Source: Niameybacter massiliensis
GTDB lineage: Bacteria > Bacillota > Clostridia > Lachnospirales > Cellulosilyticaceae
Direction: 5' to 3'
DNA: 64,000 bases
Assembly (NCBI RefSeq): GCF_001282685.1
Contig: NZ_LN875035.1
Coordinates: forward strand, 385,001-449,000
The position numbers were made by a program, and so were the translations under genes. A model generated the notes under the pieces. That model was not told the DNA's origin, searched no databases, and was given only the letters and a program-made list of their open reading frames with translations. Shown piece after piece: positions 7,907 to 16,621 of the stretch. Within the stretch, counting starts at the first letter, position 1; each line of letters starts with the position of its first letter.

Positions 7907-8749
7907 TTATTTAAGTAATTTTTGAATGTAATTGGGTAGGGCAAAAGCCCCTCTATGTAAAGTTGTATTGTAATAATCTGTTTCAATCCCTAGCTGATTC
8001 CACTTTTCTTCATCTAAGTCTTCTATTGGATGATAAGCTTTAGAAGCAAATCCAAAGAGCCAGTAGCCTGTTGGATAGGTTGGAATATGCGCTTGATAAA
8101 ACTGAGTGATTGGAAAACATCCTTCTAAAGATGCATAAGCTCTCTTTAGTGATGCAGCATGTTCACTATAATAAGGACTTTCATGTTGATTAATTAAAAT
8201 CCCCTTGTCTGTTAAAGCTTTAAAGCAATTGCCATAAAAGGCTTTTGTATAAAGTCCTTCACCAGGTCCAAATGGATCTGTAGAATCTACAATAATTAAG
8301 TCATAGTGATTTTCTTTGGCACGAATAAAGCGAAGCCCATCCACATAATAAATTTGTACACGTGTATCTTCTAACTTACAAGCTGTTTGAGGAAGCCATG
8401 CTTTACAAGCTTCTACAACCATCTCATCGATTTCTACAAGGTCAATTTCATCAATGGATGGATATTTAGTAAGTTCGCGCACTACACCACCATCTCCACC
8501 ACCTATAACAAGAACACGTTTCACATTAGGGTGTATGGCCATCGCCACATGTACCATCATCTCATGGTAAATAAATTCATCCTTTTCAGTAAGCATCATA
8601 CTGCTATCTAAGGTGAGGAATCTACCAAATTCATTGGATTCCATAATATCAATCCTTTGAAACCTACTTGTATGAGAATACAAATGCTTATCTACTTTAA
8701 TAGAAAATTTCACATTTGGACTATGTTCTTCCTTGTACCATAATTCCAT
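7907..8749 (-). CDS. speE: Spermidine synthase-family aminopropyltransferase
   Basis: A 280-residue aminopropyltransferase. An N-terminal beta-hairpin domain (1-60) is followed by a Rossmann-like fold with VIGGGDGGVVRE at 81-92, which binds the S-adenosyl moiety, and VDSTDPFGPGEGLY with Asp155/Asp158 in the active site. It transfers aminopropyl from decarboxylated S-adenosylmethionine to a diamine. No S-adenosylmethionine decarboxylase gene lies nearby, so the donor must come from elsewhere. It is 25 bp downstream of the decarboxylase gene and 59 bp upstream of the dehydrogenase. Confidence 0.9.
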   Translation of the reverse strand: MELWYKEEHSPNVKFSIKVDKHLYSHTSRFQRIDIMESNEFGRFLTLDSSMMLTEKDEFIYHEMMVHVAMAIHPNVKRVLVIGGGDGGVVRELTKYPSIDEIDLVEIDEMVVEACKAWLPQTACKLEDTRVQIYYVDGLRFIRAKENHYDLIIVDSTDPFGPGEGLYTKAFYGNCFKALTDKGILINQHESPYYSEHAASLKRAYASLEGCFPITQFYQAHIPTYPTGYWLFGFASKAYHPIEDLDEEKWNQLGIETDYYNTTLHRGAFALPNYIQKLLK

Positions 8750-8774
8750 TTAGATCACCCCTTTCATCATCTAT

Positions 8775-10229
8775 TTATAAAACATCTACCACATTAATCT
8801 TTTCTATTTGAGGATCTTCAGTACCTGTCATAAAGCACCCTTTTGCTTTTGCATACTGAATATAATCTATAATCTCAGGTGTAATATACTCCCCTGGTGC
8901 TAAAATAGGTATGCCTGGTGGATAACACATGACAAATTCACTACAGATTTTTCCTGCACTTAATCGAAGTGGAACCTGTTCTTTATCTGCATAAAAAGCA
9001 TCTGCTGGTGTCATTGCTACATGAGGGTCTACATATTCATGGTTCAGCATACCTGATTTATCTTTAGCATAAAGTCTTTTGATTTCTGCTAAAGCAGCAA
9101 TTAGTCTTTCAATTGCTAAATCTTTATCACCTACTGATAAAATTGCTAAAATATTACCGATATCACCAAACTCTATTTGAATATCATATTCATCTCTAAG
9201 CATGTCATAAACTTCAATTCCCGCAAGCCCAATGTCACGGGTGTGAATAGAGAGTTTGGTTACATCAAAGTCATAGCATGCATTACCATCTATGATTTCT
9301 TTGCCAAAAGCATAGTAACCACCCATCTCATTGATTTCACTTCTAGCATATTGGGCAAGCTCTATGACACGATCAAAGATTTCTTTGCCATTTATAGCTA
9401 GATTCTTACGTGAAATATCTAAAGATGCCATCAATAGGTAAGAACCACTGGTGGTTTGGGTTAAGTTAATAATTTGTCTTACATAACCTGGATTGACATC
9501 ATTTTGAACAAGCAAGAAGGAGCTTTGTGTAAGTGACCCGCCTGTTTTATGCATACTGACAGCTGCTAAATCTGCGCCTGCTTCCATTGCTGAGACAGGT
9601 AGATCATCATGGAAATAAAAGTGTGTGCCGTGGGCTTCATCGACTAAGACTAATAGGCCATGTTGATGGGCTAAATCCACAATTTTTTTAAGAGGTGAAC
9701 AAACGCCATAGTAAGTCGGATTATTGACTAAGACTGCTTTCGCATCTGGATTTTCTATAATTGCACGTTCTACATCTTCATAGGACATCCCAAGAGGTAT
9801 TCCTAATGCTTCATTCACACCAGGATTGACATAGACAGGCACTGCACCACATACAACCAGTGCATTAATGGCACTACGGTGCACATTACGTGGCATAATA
9901 ATTTTCTCACCTTTTTTACAAGCACTCATTACCATTGCCTGCACAGCTGAAGTTGTACCACCTACCATCAAAAAGGCATGCTTTGCACCAAATGCATCTG
10001 CTGCTAATGCCTCTGCTTCTTTAATGACTGAAACAGGATGACATAAATTATCAAGTGGCTTCATAGAATTTACGTCTACACTCATACATTTTTCACCTAA
10101 AAAATCAGTGAGTTCTTTATTCCCTTGCCCCCTTTTGTGACCTGGCACATCAAAAGGGACTGTACGACTTGCTTTGTACTGTTCTAGTGCCTCAAAAATA
10201 GGCATTTTTGATTGTAAAAGTTTGTTCAT
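8775..10229 (-). CDS. speA: Orn/Lys/Arg decarboxylase (aspartate aminotransferase fold)
   Basis: A 484-residue PLP enzyme of the short Gram-positive type (SpeA/YaaO-like), lacking the N-terminal wing domain of enterobacterial inducible enzymes. Visible sites: VPGHKRG (29-34), the GGTTSAVQAM loop (90-99), LVDEAHGTH with Asp197, and Lys228 in SMHKTGGSLTQ for the internal aldimine. The C-terminal substrate domain starts near residue 380. It makes agmatine from arginine, or cadaverine or putrescine. First gene of the polyamine operon. Specificity cannot be read directly, and no agmatinase gene is adjacent. Confidence 0.85.
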   Translation of the reverse strand: MNKLLQSKMPIFEALEQYKASRTVPFDVPGHKRGQGNKELTDFLGEKCMSVDVNSMKPLDNLCHPVSVIKEAEALAADAFGAKHAFLMVGGTTSAVQAMVMSACKKGEKIIMPRNVHRSAINALVVCGAVPVYVNPGVNEALGIPLGMSYEDVERAIIENPDAKAVLVNNPTYYGVCSPLKKIVDLAHQHGLLVLVDEAHGTHFYFHDDLPVSAMEAGADLAAVSMHKTGGSLTQSSFLLVQNDVNPGYVRQIINLTQTTSGSYLLMASLDISRKNLAINGKEIFDRVIELAQYARSEINEMGGYYAFGKEIIDGNACYDFDVTKLSIHTRDIGLAGIEVYDMLRDEYDIQIEFGDIGNILAILSVGDKDLAIERLIAALAEIKRLYAKDKSGMLNHEYVDPHVAMTPADAFYADKEQVPLRLSAGKICSEFVMCYPPGIPILAPGEYITPEIIDYIQYAKAKGCFMTGTEDPQIEKINVVDVL

Positions 10230-10370
10230 TTCGCTCTTTCCTTTTCACAAATTTTACCCTTTATAAAAATAAACTTTTTGTTTACAGTTGTTAAACTTAC
10301 TTTTCGAATTATACAAACTTTACCTTTATTCGTCAATATGAACTTTGGTTTAACTTTATTATAAACTGAT

Positions 10371-10590
10371 AAAAAATTTAGTAAGAGTATCATAATATCT
10401 ATTTTTATAACACTTCATATTAACGTTGTGTTTACAGGGTTTATATCAATAAAATTTATTATTTTAAGTATAAAATTTAGTAATACTGTTATTTTATTTT
10501 TTATTTTTATATTTTTTATTTATCCAACATGACAACAATAATGTTTTTAAAATTTAGTAATACTATACTTTTATTTTTTATAATTTTTTT
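10371..10590. repeat. AT-rich intergenic region with three imperfect direct repeats
   Basis: The 454-bp gap upstream of speA has no coding capacity that I can support. It holds three copies of a unit that begins AAAATTTAGTAA (about 10373, 10472 and 10549). The last two extend to TAAAATTTAGTAATACT followed by a run of T with scattered A. Units are 77-99 bp apart. They could be operator sites or simple AT-rich drift. Confidence 0.5.
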
Positions 10591-10591
10591 C

Positions 10592-10632
10592 AAAAAAAGA
10601 GTGGCAGCCTCTATTTAATCTGTCACTCTTTT
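10592..10632 (-). terminator. Terminator of the GH31 gene
   Basis: AAAGAGTGGCAG and CTGTCACTCTTT form the arms around a 13-base loop, with seven As on the plus strand (10592-10598) giving the minus-strand U tract. Confidence 0.75.
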
Positions 10633-10683
10633 ACTCTTTTTTTACTTATTTTATCTCTCTATTCATTGATGTATAAAGCCTAC

Positions 10684-12681
10684 CTAAAATATCTGCATTT
10701 CATCTCTAATAAATACAGGAATTTGCTCAAGAGGTGCCTGAACTTGCAAAGTTTGCCCACCTAAAAACTTCTCTTTTGTCCATAGATTGGTCCATGTAGA
10801 TCCTTTTGGCAAATAGACCATCCTTTCTCTTACACCTTCATATAAAATAGGTGCAACAAGTACATCTGGGCCAAACATATATTGGTTTTCAATTTCCCAC
10901 GCCACATCATCCTTAGGAAAATCATAGAAGAGTGGTCTCATGACAGGCGTTCCCTTTTCATGAGCTGCTTGCATCAATTGTGTGATATAAGGTTTTAACT
11001 GCTCTCTCAGTTGAAGATATTGCTTACAAATTGTATAAGCCTCTTCACCAAAGCTCCATACTTCATTATCTGCGCCTGATAGGCATGCTGCACCCCCTGT
11101 TGTGCCTTGTTGAGGTTTGTGTGGTTCACGGTCTCCATGGAGCCTCATAACAGGGCAAAATGTCCCATATTCAAACCATCTTATAAGTAACTCTCTAAAA
11201 TGTGGATCTTCTATGTTTCCTCCATGAAATCCGCCTATATCCGTTGTCCACCAAGGAATGCCTGCAATACCCATATTCAATCCAGCAGCTAACTGATTGC
11301 GAAGGCTTTCAAAGCTTGAGTGAATATCTCCAGACCAAACCAATGCCCCATATCTTTGTGATCCTGCCCATGCACAACGTAATAAATTAATAATGTTTTC
11401 TTGCCTTGCTTCTTGCATCCCATCAAAAAATGTTTTGGCATACATGACTGGATAGATGTTGCCCACTTGTACATTTGCCCCTAAATGATAACGATAGTTA
11501 TCAAAATCATAGACACTATATTCAGGCTCTGCCTCATCTAACCAGAATATTTTAATCCCTTTATCATAATAATTTTGTTTGGCTTTATGCCATAGGTAGG
11601 CTCTAGCACCTGGATTCGTGGCATCATAATGAACGGTATTGCCCATATAGTCCATACTCATTCTAAAGCCCCGTTCCGTACGAATAAGATACCCTCTCTC
11701 TTTCATTTCTTGGAAGTTCTCACTTCTATAGTCTACAGTCGGCCAAATAGATACCATAAGCTCAATGCCTAGCGTTTTAAGTTCTTCGATCATACCCTCT
11801 GGATCTGGCCAATAGGTCTTATCAAATTTCCACTCTCCTTGTAAGGGCCAATGGAAAAAGTCTACGACGATCACTGAGATGGGCAAGCCTCTTTTCTTAT
11901 ATTCTCTTGCTACTTGAAGGAGTTCTTCTTGATTTTGGTAACGTAATTTACATTGCCAAAATCCCATAGCATACTCAGGCATCATGGGTACAGTACCTGC
12001 TACTTTTGCATAAGCTTCTTCGATTTCAGCAGGTGTATCCCCTGCCGTAATCCAGTAATCTAACACTTTAGTAGACGTTGCATGCCAAGATGTCACATTC
12101 TTACCAAAGGTTACACGTCCTACTGCAGGGTTGTTCCATAGCAATCCATACCCTAAAGAAGAGATCATAAAAGGCACACTGGCTTGTGAATTACGATGGG
12201 CAAGTTCTAAGTCGCTTCCTTTCAAATCAAGATAAGGTTGTTGATATTGGCCCATCCCATAGATTTTCTCTATTGGATTAGACTCAAAACGCATGGTTAA
12301 GGCATAATCCCCTCCACATAGTGGCTTAAATTCTCGTCCTTCAATTTCTAGTGCACTACAATAAGTGGCTTGAATGTCCATACGATTTCTCACATACTCA
12401 TCAAGTAAGACTTTCCCCTCTATATTGTAAAAGGTGAGTTTCCCCATAGCTGTCAGTTTAGCAATGAGCTTACCATTTTGAATACTTGCACCTTCACTGC
12501 TTATGTGAATGACTGTACAACATGGGCTAGGGTTAGACAACAATGCCCAATCCTCTTCTGGCATTTGATGCATTTTGGTTGCCCTTACACGCAATCCATT
12601 CGCTCCCCATCCCTCAATCCATAGGATTTCTGCATCATACTTAAAAATAAGACGCCCATTATTCTCACTCCATCTACTCAT
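10684..12681 (-). CDS. Glycoside hydrolase family 31 enzyme (alpha-glycosidase, YicI-like)
   Basis: A 665-residue retaining alpha-glycosidase. N-terminal beta-sandwich (about 1-225), then a (beta/alpha)8 barrel beginning at MGFWQCKLRYQNQEEL and SVIVVDFFHWP. The likely nucleophile is Asp382 in IFWLDEAEPE and the acid/base Asp452 in VWSGDIHSSF. The C-terminal sandwich starts near 580. GH31 includes alpha-glucosidases, alpha-xylosidases and some alpha-galactosidases. The WLDEAEPE form suits the xylosidase/galactosidase side but is not decisive. No signal peptide, so it acts in the cytoplasm. It follows the GH127 gene after a terminator, so it may have its own promoter. Confidence 0.85.
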   Translation of the reverse strand: MSRWSENNGRLIFKYDAEILWIEGWGANGLRVRATKMHQMPEEDWALLSNPSPCCTVIHISSEGASIQNGKLIAKLTAMGKLTFYNIEGKVLLDEYVRNRMDIQATYCSALEIEGREFKPLCGGDYALTMRFESNPIEKIYGMGQYQQPYLDLKGSDLELAHRNSQASVPFMISSLGYGLLWNNPAVGRVTFGKNVTSWHATSTKVLDYWITAGDTPAEIEEAYAKVAGTVPMMPEYAMGFWQCKLRYQNQEELLQVAREYKKRGLPISVIVVDFFHWPLQGEWKFDKTYWPDPEGMIEELKTLGIELMVSIWPTVDYRSENFQEMKERGYLIRTERGFRMSMDYMGNTVHYDATNPGARAYLWHKAKQNYYDKGIKIFWLDEAEPEYSVYDFDNYRYHLGANVQVGNIYPVMYAKTFFDGMQEARQENIINLLRCAWAGSQRYGALVWSGDIHSSFESLRNQLAAGLNMGIAGIPWWTTDIGGFHGGNIEDPHFRELLIRWFEYGTFCPVMRLHGDREPHKPQQGTTGGAACLSGADNEVWSFGEEAYTICKQYLQLREQLKPYITQLMQAAHEKGTPVMRPLFYDFPKDDVAWEIENQYMFGPDVLVAPILYEGVRERMVYLPKGSTWTNLWTKEKFLGGQTLQVQAPLEQIPVFIRDEMQIF

Positions 12682-12765
12682 ATCTATCCCTCTTTCTTAT
12701 TAATGTACCCATCCTCATTCCTTAATAACGTAAAAACGTTAGACCTTAGCAACGCTTGATCTTAT

Positions 12766-12802
12766 AAAAAGACCTCTCGAATGAATCTTAATCTCCGAGA
12801 GG
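12766..12802 (-). terminator. Terminator after the GH127 gene
   Basis: GCCTCTCGG...CGAGAGG stem (7 bp, 12773-12779 with 12796-12802) followed on the minus strand by TCTTTTT. Confidence 0.7.
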
Positions 12803-12827
12803 CTTTCTTTTTACATGGTTTCTATCT

Positions 12828-14759
12828 TCAATTGAATGTTTTCATCCATACTAGCATTTCCCCTACGCCTCTATTGTTCCAGTAAGGATAAGGTATCGCC
12901 TGGAGGGTTGTATCCACCATTTTAGGCTTATGGGTACTATAGAGTTTAGCCTTATCCCAACTCTCTGTTTCTACACGTTTTCCTGATACTTTTAGTTCTA
13001 CAATCCCCTTCCAGTTTGCTGAAGGCATTTCTTCGATTGCTTTTGTTGTATCTACATACAGACTTGATAAGTTCTCGCCGTTATCTTTTTCTTCTAAGCA
13101 ATAAACAAGTGGTCCCCTTTGTAAGGCTACTTTCCCTACATCTGCACGTACACTAGGATTTGCATAAATCCATCTTGCTGGTGCTAAGAAGGATACGTTG
13201 ATCTCACTTTCTGCATCAATCAAAATATAAGCATAGCCTTTTTCTACTGCATACGGAGCTTCCTCACCATTTACCAATACCTTATAGTCTTCAGCATAAT
13301 CTGGTACACGCAGGGCTACCTTTATAGGTGCATTAGGCTTAGCAATATGAAGTGTATAGCTATTATCTTGTGGGAAACAGGTGGTTAACTGTACCTGTAT
13401 ATTTTCATTTTCCAATGGTATGCAAGTATCATTTGAGATGAAAAGTTGTACAAATAACGTACGTTCTTCTACTGTATAAATGTATTGCCCAAGTGATGCC
13501 AATGTTCTTGCGATATTAGGTGGGCAACAAGCTACACCAAACCATTTCTGTCTAATGGGCTTAACATGCTCTTTAGAAGTACGATGGATACATGCCTCTG
13601 GCCACACTTCAAGAGGATTCACATAGAAGAAGCCCTTACCATCTAGTGCAATGCCTGCTAGAACAGTATTATAAAGGGCACGTTCTACCACATCTATGAA
13701 GCTTGCATCTTTGGTCATTTGTGCCATACGCAATCCAAAAAGGGCAAGCCCAATCGATGCACAGCTTTCTGAGTAATTGTATTCATTAGGCAGATCATAG
13801 TCTGTTGTAAAACGTTCCAAAATACCTGAAGATCCTATACCACCTGTTATATACATACGCTTTGTGACAATGTTATCCCAAAGCTTCATACACGCTTTAT
13901 AGAGAGATTCATCTTGGCAATACTTTGCAAGATCCGCCATGGCACAGTACATATAAACCGCTCGTACTGCATGCCCTTCAGCTGTTTCTTGCTCTCTAAC
14001 AGGTAAGTGAGACTGTGAGTAACGTGGATCATAGTCTTTAAATTCTGGGAAAATATATTGATAACCAGGTCGTGCCATCTCTTTTAAGAAATAGTTTTCG
14101 CCTACGCCTCTTGTATCAATGAAGTATTTCGCCATCTCTAAATAACGTTGATTTCCAGTCACTTCATAAAGCTTAATCAAACCTATTTCAACTTCTTGAT
14201 GTCCTGGGTAGCCATGGATTTTGCCTGCTTCACTTCCAAAGGTCTCACAAATTAAATCTGCAAATTTCATAACGATTTCTAAAAAGCGTTTTTTACCTGT
14301 CCCTTTGTAATAGGCTACAGCTGCCTCCATCATATGCCCTGCAGTATACAATTCATGTCCCTCACACAAGTCTGTCCATCTATCTTCTGGAGCCTTCAAT
14401 GTGAAGTAGGTATTTAAATACCCATCTTCACATTGAGCCTTTCCAATGGTTTCAATGACTTCATCTGCCATTTTTTCAAGGGCTTCATCTTTATGAGTAG
14501 CAAGTGAAAAGCCTACTGCTTCTAACCATTTTGCTACATCTGTATCTTGGAAGACAGCGCCATAAAACGCACCTTCTGCTTCTTTTGCAGCAATTTTAAA
14601 GTTTTCAATACAATGGCTAGATTCTGCATCTTCAATACGATCATTCATCGCCTCCCATTGGTAAGGGATGATGACATCTTTTACTAAATCAATATGTTTA
14701 GACCAAAAGGGGTCTTGAATGTTTATTTGTTCTAAAGGTATAGATTTTGGTTGCATCAC
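12828..14759 (-). CDS. GH127 beta-L-arabinofuranosidase
   Basis: A 643-residue cytoplasmic enzyme of the former DUF1680 family, the same size as HypBA1 of Bifidobacterium longum (658). The N-terminal two thirds form an (alpha/alpha)6 barrel (GHELYTAGHMMEAAVAYYKGTG, then ESCASIGLALFGLRM). The family-defining cysteine nucleophile motif CCPPNIAR is at 411-418 (Cys411, Cys412), preceded by HVKPIRQKWFGVA. A beta-sandwich region completes the protein. It removes terminal beta-1,2-linked L-arabinofuranose. It lies 9 bp downstream of the permease gene and is probably co-transcribed with the ABC importer. Confidence 0.9.
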   Translation of the reverse strand: MMQPKSIPLEQINIQDPFWSKHIDLVKDVIIPYQWEAMNDRIEDAESSHCIENFKIAAKEAEGAFYGAVFQDTDVAKWLEAVGFSLATHKDEALEKMADEVIETIGKAQCEDGYLNTYFTLKAPEDRWTDLCEGHELYTAGHMMEAAVAYYKGTGKKRFLEIVMKFADLICETFGSEAGKIHGYPGHQEVEIGLIKLYEVTGNQRYLEMAKYFIDTRGVGENYFLKEMARPGYQYIFPEFKDYDPRYSQSHLPVREQETAEGHAVRAVYMYCAMADLAKYCQDESLYKACMKLWDNIVTKRMYITGGIGSSGILERFTTDYDLPNEYNYSESCASIGLALFGLRMAQMTKDASFIDVVERALYNTVLAGIALDGKGFFYVNPLEVWPEACIHRTSKEHVKPIRQKWFGVACCPPNIARTLASLGQYIYTVEERTLFVQLFISNDTCIPLENENIQVQLTTCFPQDNSYTLHIAKPNAPIKVALRVPDYAEDYKVLVNGEEAPYAVEKGYAYILIDAESEINVSFLAPARWIYANPSVRADVGKVALQRGPLVYCLEEKDNGENLSSLYVDTTKAIEEMPSANWKGIVELKVSGKRVETESWDKAKLYSTHKPKMVDTTLQAIPYPYWNNRGVGEMLVWMKTFN

Positions 14760-14768
14760 GAAACTCCT

Positions 14769-15611
14769 TTATGCCTTTACGGCTCCATTTGTTAATCCAC
14801 TTACAATGTATTTTTGCATAAAGATAAAGATTAAGATGATTGGGAATATGGCAATGATCCCGAAGGCCATTGTTGAATTCCACAAGGTTTGATATTGTTG
14901 TACATAATTATAGATACTTGACGTAATGGGTCTCATTTTTGGGTTGGTCATAAAAGTAATACCATAGATTAAGTCACCCCAAGCGTATACAAAGGAGAAA
15001 ACTGCAGCTACGACAACACCTGGTTTGGCAATAGGTAGCATAACTTTTACAAAGGCTGATAGATGCCCACAACCATCAATCTTTGCGGCTTCATCTAATT
15101 CTTTTGGAATAGAGATAAAGTACGTACGTAAGATGATAACAGAGAAAGGAATACCGATCGTTGCATCTGCTAAAATAGGTGCTAAATAATTATTGAGAAG
15201 CTTCATATTTGAGAAATTGATATATAAAGAAGTTAAAACTAAAGTGGATGGTAGCATTTGTGTAATAAGGAAGAGTAAAATAATGATTTTCTTCCCCTTA
15301 AATTTAAAACGTGCCAATCCATAAGCTGCTGGAATAGAAAGGACTGTAGAAATAACAGTTGCACCTGATGCAATGATTAAACTATTTTTAAAGCCTTGTA
15401 GTGTATCACTAGAAGAGGATAATTGCTTCTGAAATGCTTCAAAAGTTAGATTTTCTGGCCATAATGGTGTAGGTATCTGGAAAATCTCCACTTGCGTTTT
15501 AAGGGCTGTTACGATCATCCAATACAATGGGAAGATTAAAACAAGGAAGATGAGTCCACCAATAAGGAAAAGCATGAGCTTTTGTTTATTTTCGTTTGTC
15601 ATTTTTTTCAT
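14769..15611 (-). CDS. ABC sugar transporter permease (MalG-type)
   Basis: A 280-residue inner-membrane protein with six predicted helices and the EAA loop ELDEAAKIDGCGHLSAFVKVMLP, which contacts the ATPase. The N-terminus LIGGLIFLVLIFPLYWMIVTALKTQVEIF is typical of CUT1 carbohydrate permeases. The start overlaps the end of the upstream permease closely, with the RBS AGGTGA lying in that gene's last codons, so translation is coupled. No ATPase gene is present, so a shared MsmX-type ATPase is likely. Confidence 0.92.
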   Translation of the reverse strand: MKKMTNENKQKLMLFLIGGLIFLVLIFPLYWMIVTALKTQVEIFQIPTPLWPENLTFEAFQKQLSSSSDTLQGFKNSLIIASGATVISTVLSIPAAYGLARFKFKGKKIIILLFLITQMLPSTLVLTSLYINFSNMKLLNNYLAPILADATIGIPFSVIILRTYFISIPKELDEAAKIDGCGHLSAFVKVMLPIAKPGVVVAAVFSFVYAWGDLIYGITFMTNPKMRPITSSIYNYVQQYQTLWNSTMAFGIIAIFPIILIFIFMQKYIVSGLTNGAVKA

Positions 15612-15612
15612 C

Positions 15613-16521
15613 TTACATCACCTCATCATCATCAATTGCTTTAATATAGAAGAACCCTACGCAAAGCAAGATTAAAAATAGTATATTAGAAGCCGCTGCA
15701 CCTTTACTGAATTGGAACTCTTCAAAAGATAAGCGGTACGCATAGGTAGAAACAAGTTCTGTTGCATTAACAGGGCCGCCTTTTGTCATAACCCACACTA
15801 AGTCAAAGACTTTAAAGGTATAAACAAAACCTAAAGTAAGTACAGACATGATCGCAGGTTTGATCATAGGAATGGTAATATGGGTCAATGTTTGCCACTT
15901 ATTTGCACCATCTAAGCTAGAGCTTTCATAGATTTCATTTGGAATCGTTGTAAGACCAGTTAAGATGAGCATCATATTGAACGGAATACCAATCCAAATA
16001 TTTGCAATAACGATAGCAACCATAGCTGGTGTGCCTTGTAAAAGCCACTCAATAGGTTGTTCTATTAAATGAAGTTGCATTAAGAATTGGTTCACAATAC
16101 CACCACTTACTGCAAACATAAATTTAAAAAGTAAACCTACAACGGTTACAGGTAAAAGCCATGAAATCATGGTTACGCCTCTAAAGAATGAACATCCTGG
16201 AAACTTCTTATTAAAGAGTAATGCAAGTCCAAACCCAATAATGAATTGGAAGAATATCGATGCAACGGTAAAGATTAATGTATTGATGATTGCTTTTAGT
16301 AATATGGAATTCGCTCCTGTAAAGAGCTCTCTATAATTTGCAAGTCCTACAAATATCTGCTCATCTGGCTTTGCAAATGTATACACATTAACATTTTTAA
16401 AACTTAAAACAATATTTTGTATCATAGGAACACCTATAAAAAAGAGCATATATAGAAGTGCTGGTAATGTAAAAGCAATACCAAGTAGTGCTCCCCTACT
16501 TAATTTTATTTTATTTTTCAC
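15613..16521 (-). CDS. ABC sugar transporter permease (MalF-type), GTG start
   Basis: A 302-residue CUT1 permease with about six membrane helices and the EAA loop YESSSLDGANKWQTLTHITIPM. The frame is open upstream to an ATG at 16602. The GTG at 16519-16521 is chosen because AGAGGGGAGGGG lies 8 bases before it and the first helix follows at the normal distance. In addition, a stable hairpin (16551-16592) occupies the would-be N-terminal extension. It pairs with the MalG-type protein and the lipoprotein encoded just upstream. Confidence 0.9.
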   Translation of the reverse strand: MKNKIKLSRGALLGIAFTLPALLYMLFFIGVPMIQNIVLSFKNVNVYTFAKPDEQIFVGLANYRELFTGANSILLKAIINTLIFTVASIFFQFIIGFGLALLFNKKFPGCSFFRGVTMISWLLPVTVVGLLFKFMFAVSGGIVNQFLMQLHLIEQPIEWLLQGTPAMVAIVIANIWIGIPFNMMLILTGLTTIPNEIYESSSLDGANKWQTLTHITIPMIKPAIMSVLTLGFVYTFKVFDLVWVMTKGGPVNATELVSTYAYRLSFEEFQFSKGAAASNILFLILLCVGFFYIKAIDDDEVM

Positions 16522-16550
16522 GAAAAGCCCCTCCCCTCTAAATTCAATAA

Positions 16551-16592
16551 GGGCATCACAAAATTTTGGTATACCCACCTTTTGTGACACCC
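16551..16592 (-). promoter_or_regulatory. Intercistronic RNA hairpin between binding-protein and permease genes
   Basis: In the minus-strand RNA, GGGUGUCACAAAA pairs fully with UUUUGUGAUGCCC using two G-U wobbles. The plus strand would have two mismatches, so the structure is selected on the minus-strand transcript. There is no U tract. Such hairpins commonly stabilise the binding-protein message and set the binding-protein to permease ratio. Confidence 0.6.
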
Positions 16593-16621
16593 TTGTAGGC
16601 ACTATAAGTTAAGAAATTTGT

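Noticed and set aside
15613-16602. Longer form of the MalF-type permease
   Set aside because: The extra 27 codons contain a conserved RNA hairpin and have no RBS; the GTG at 16521 is better supported.
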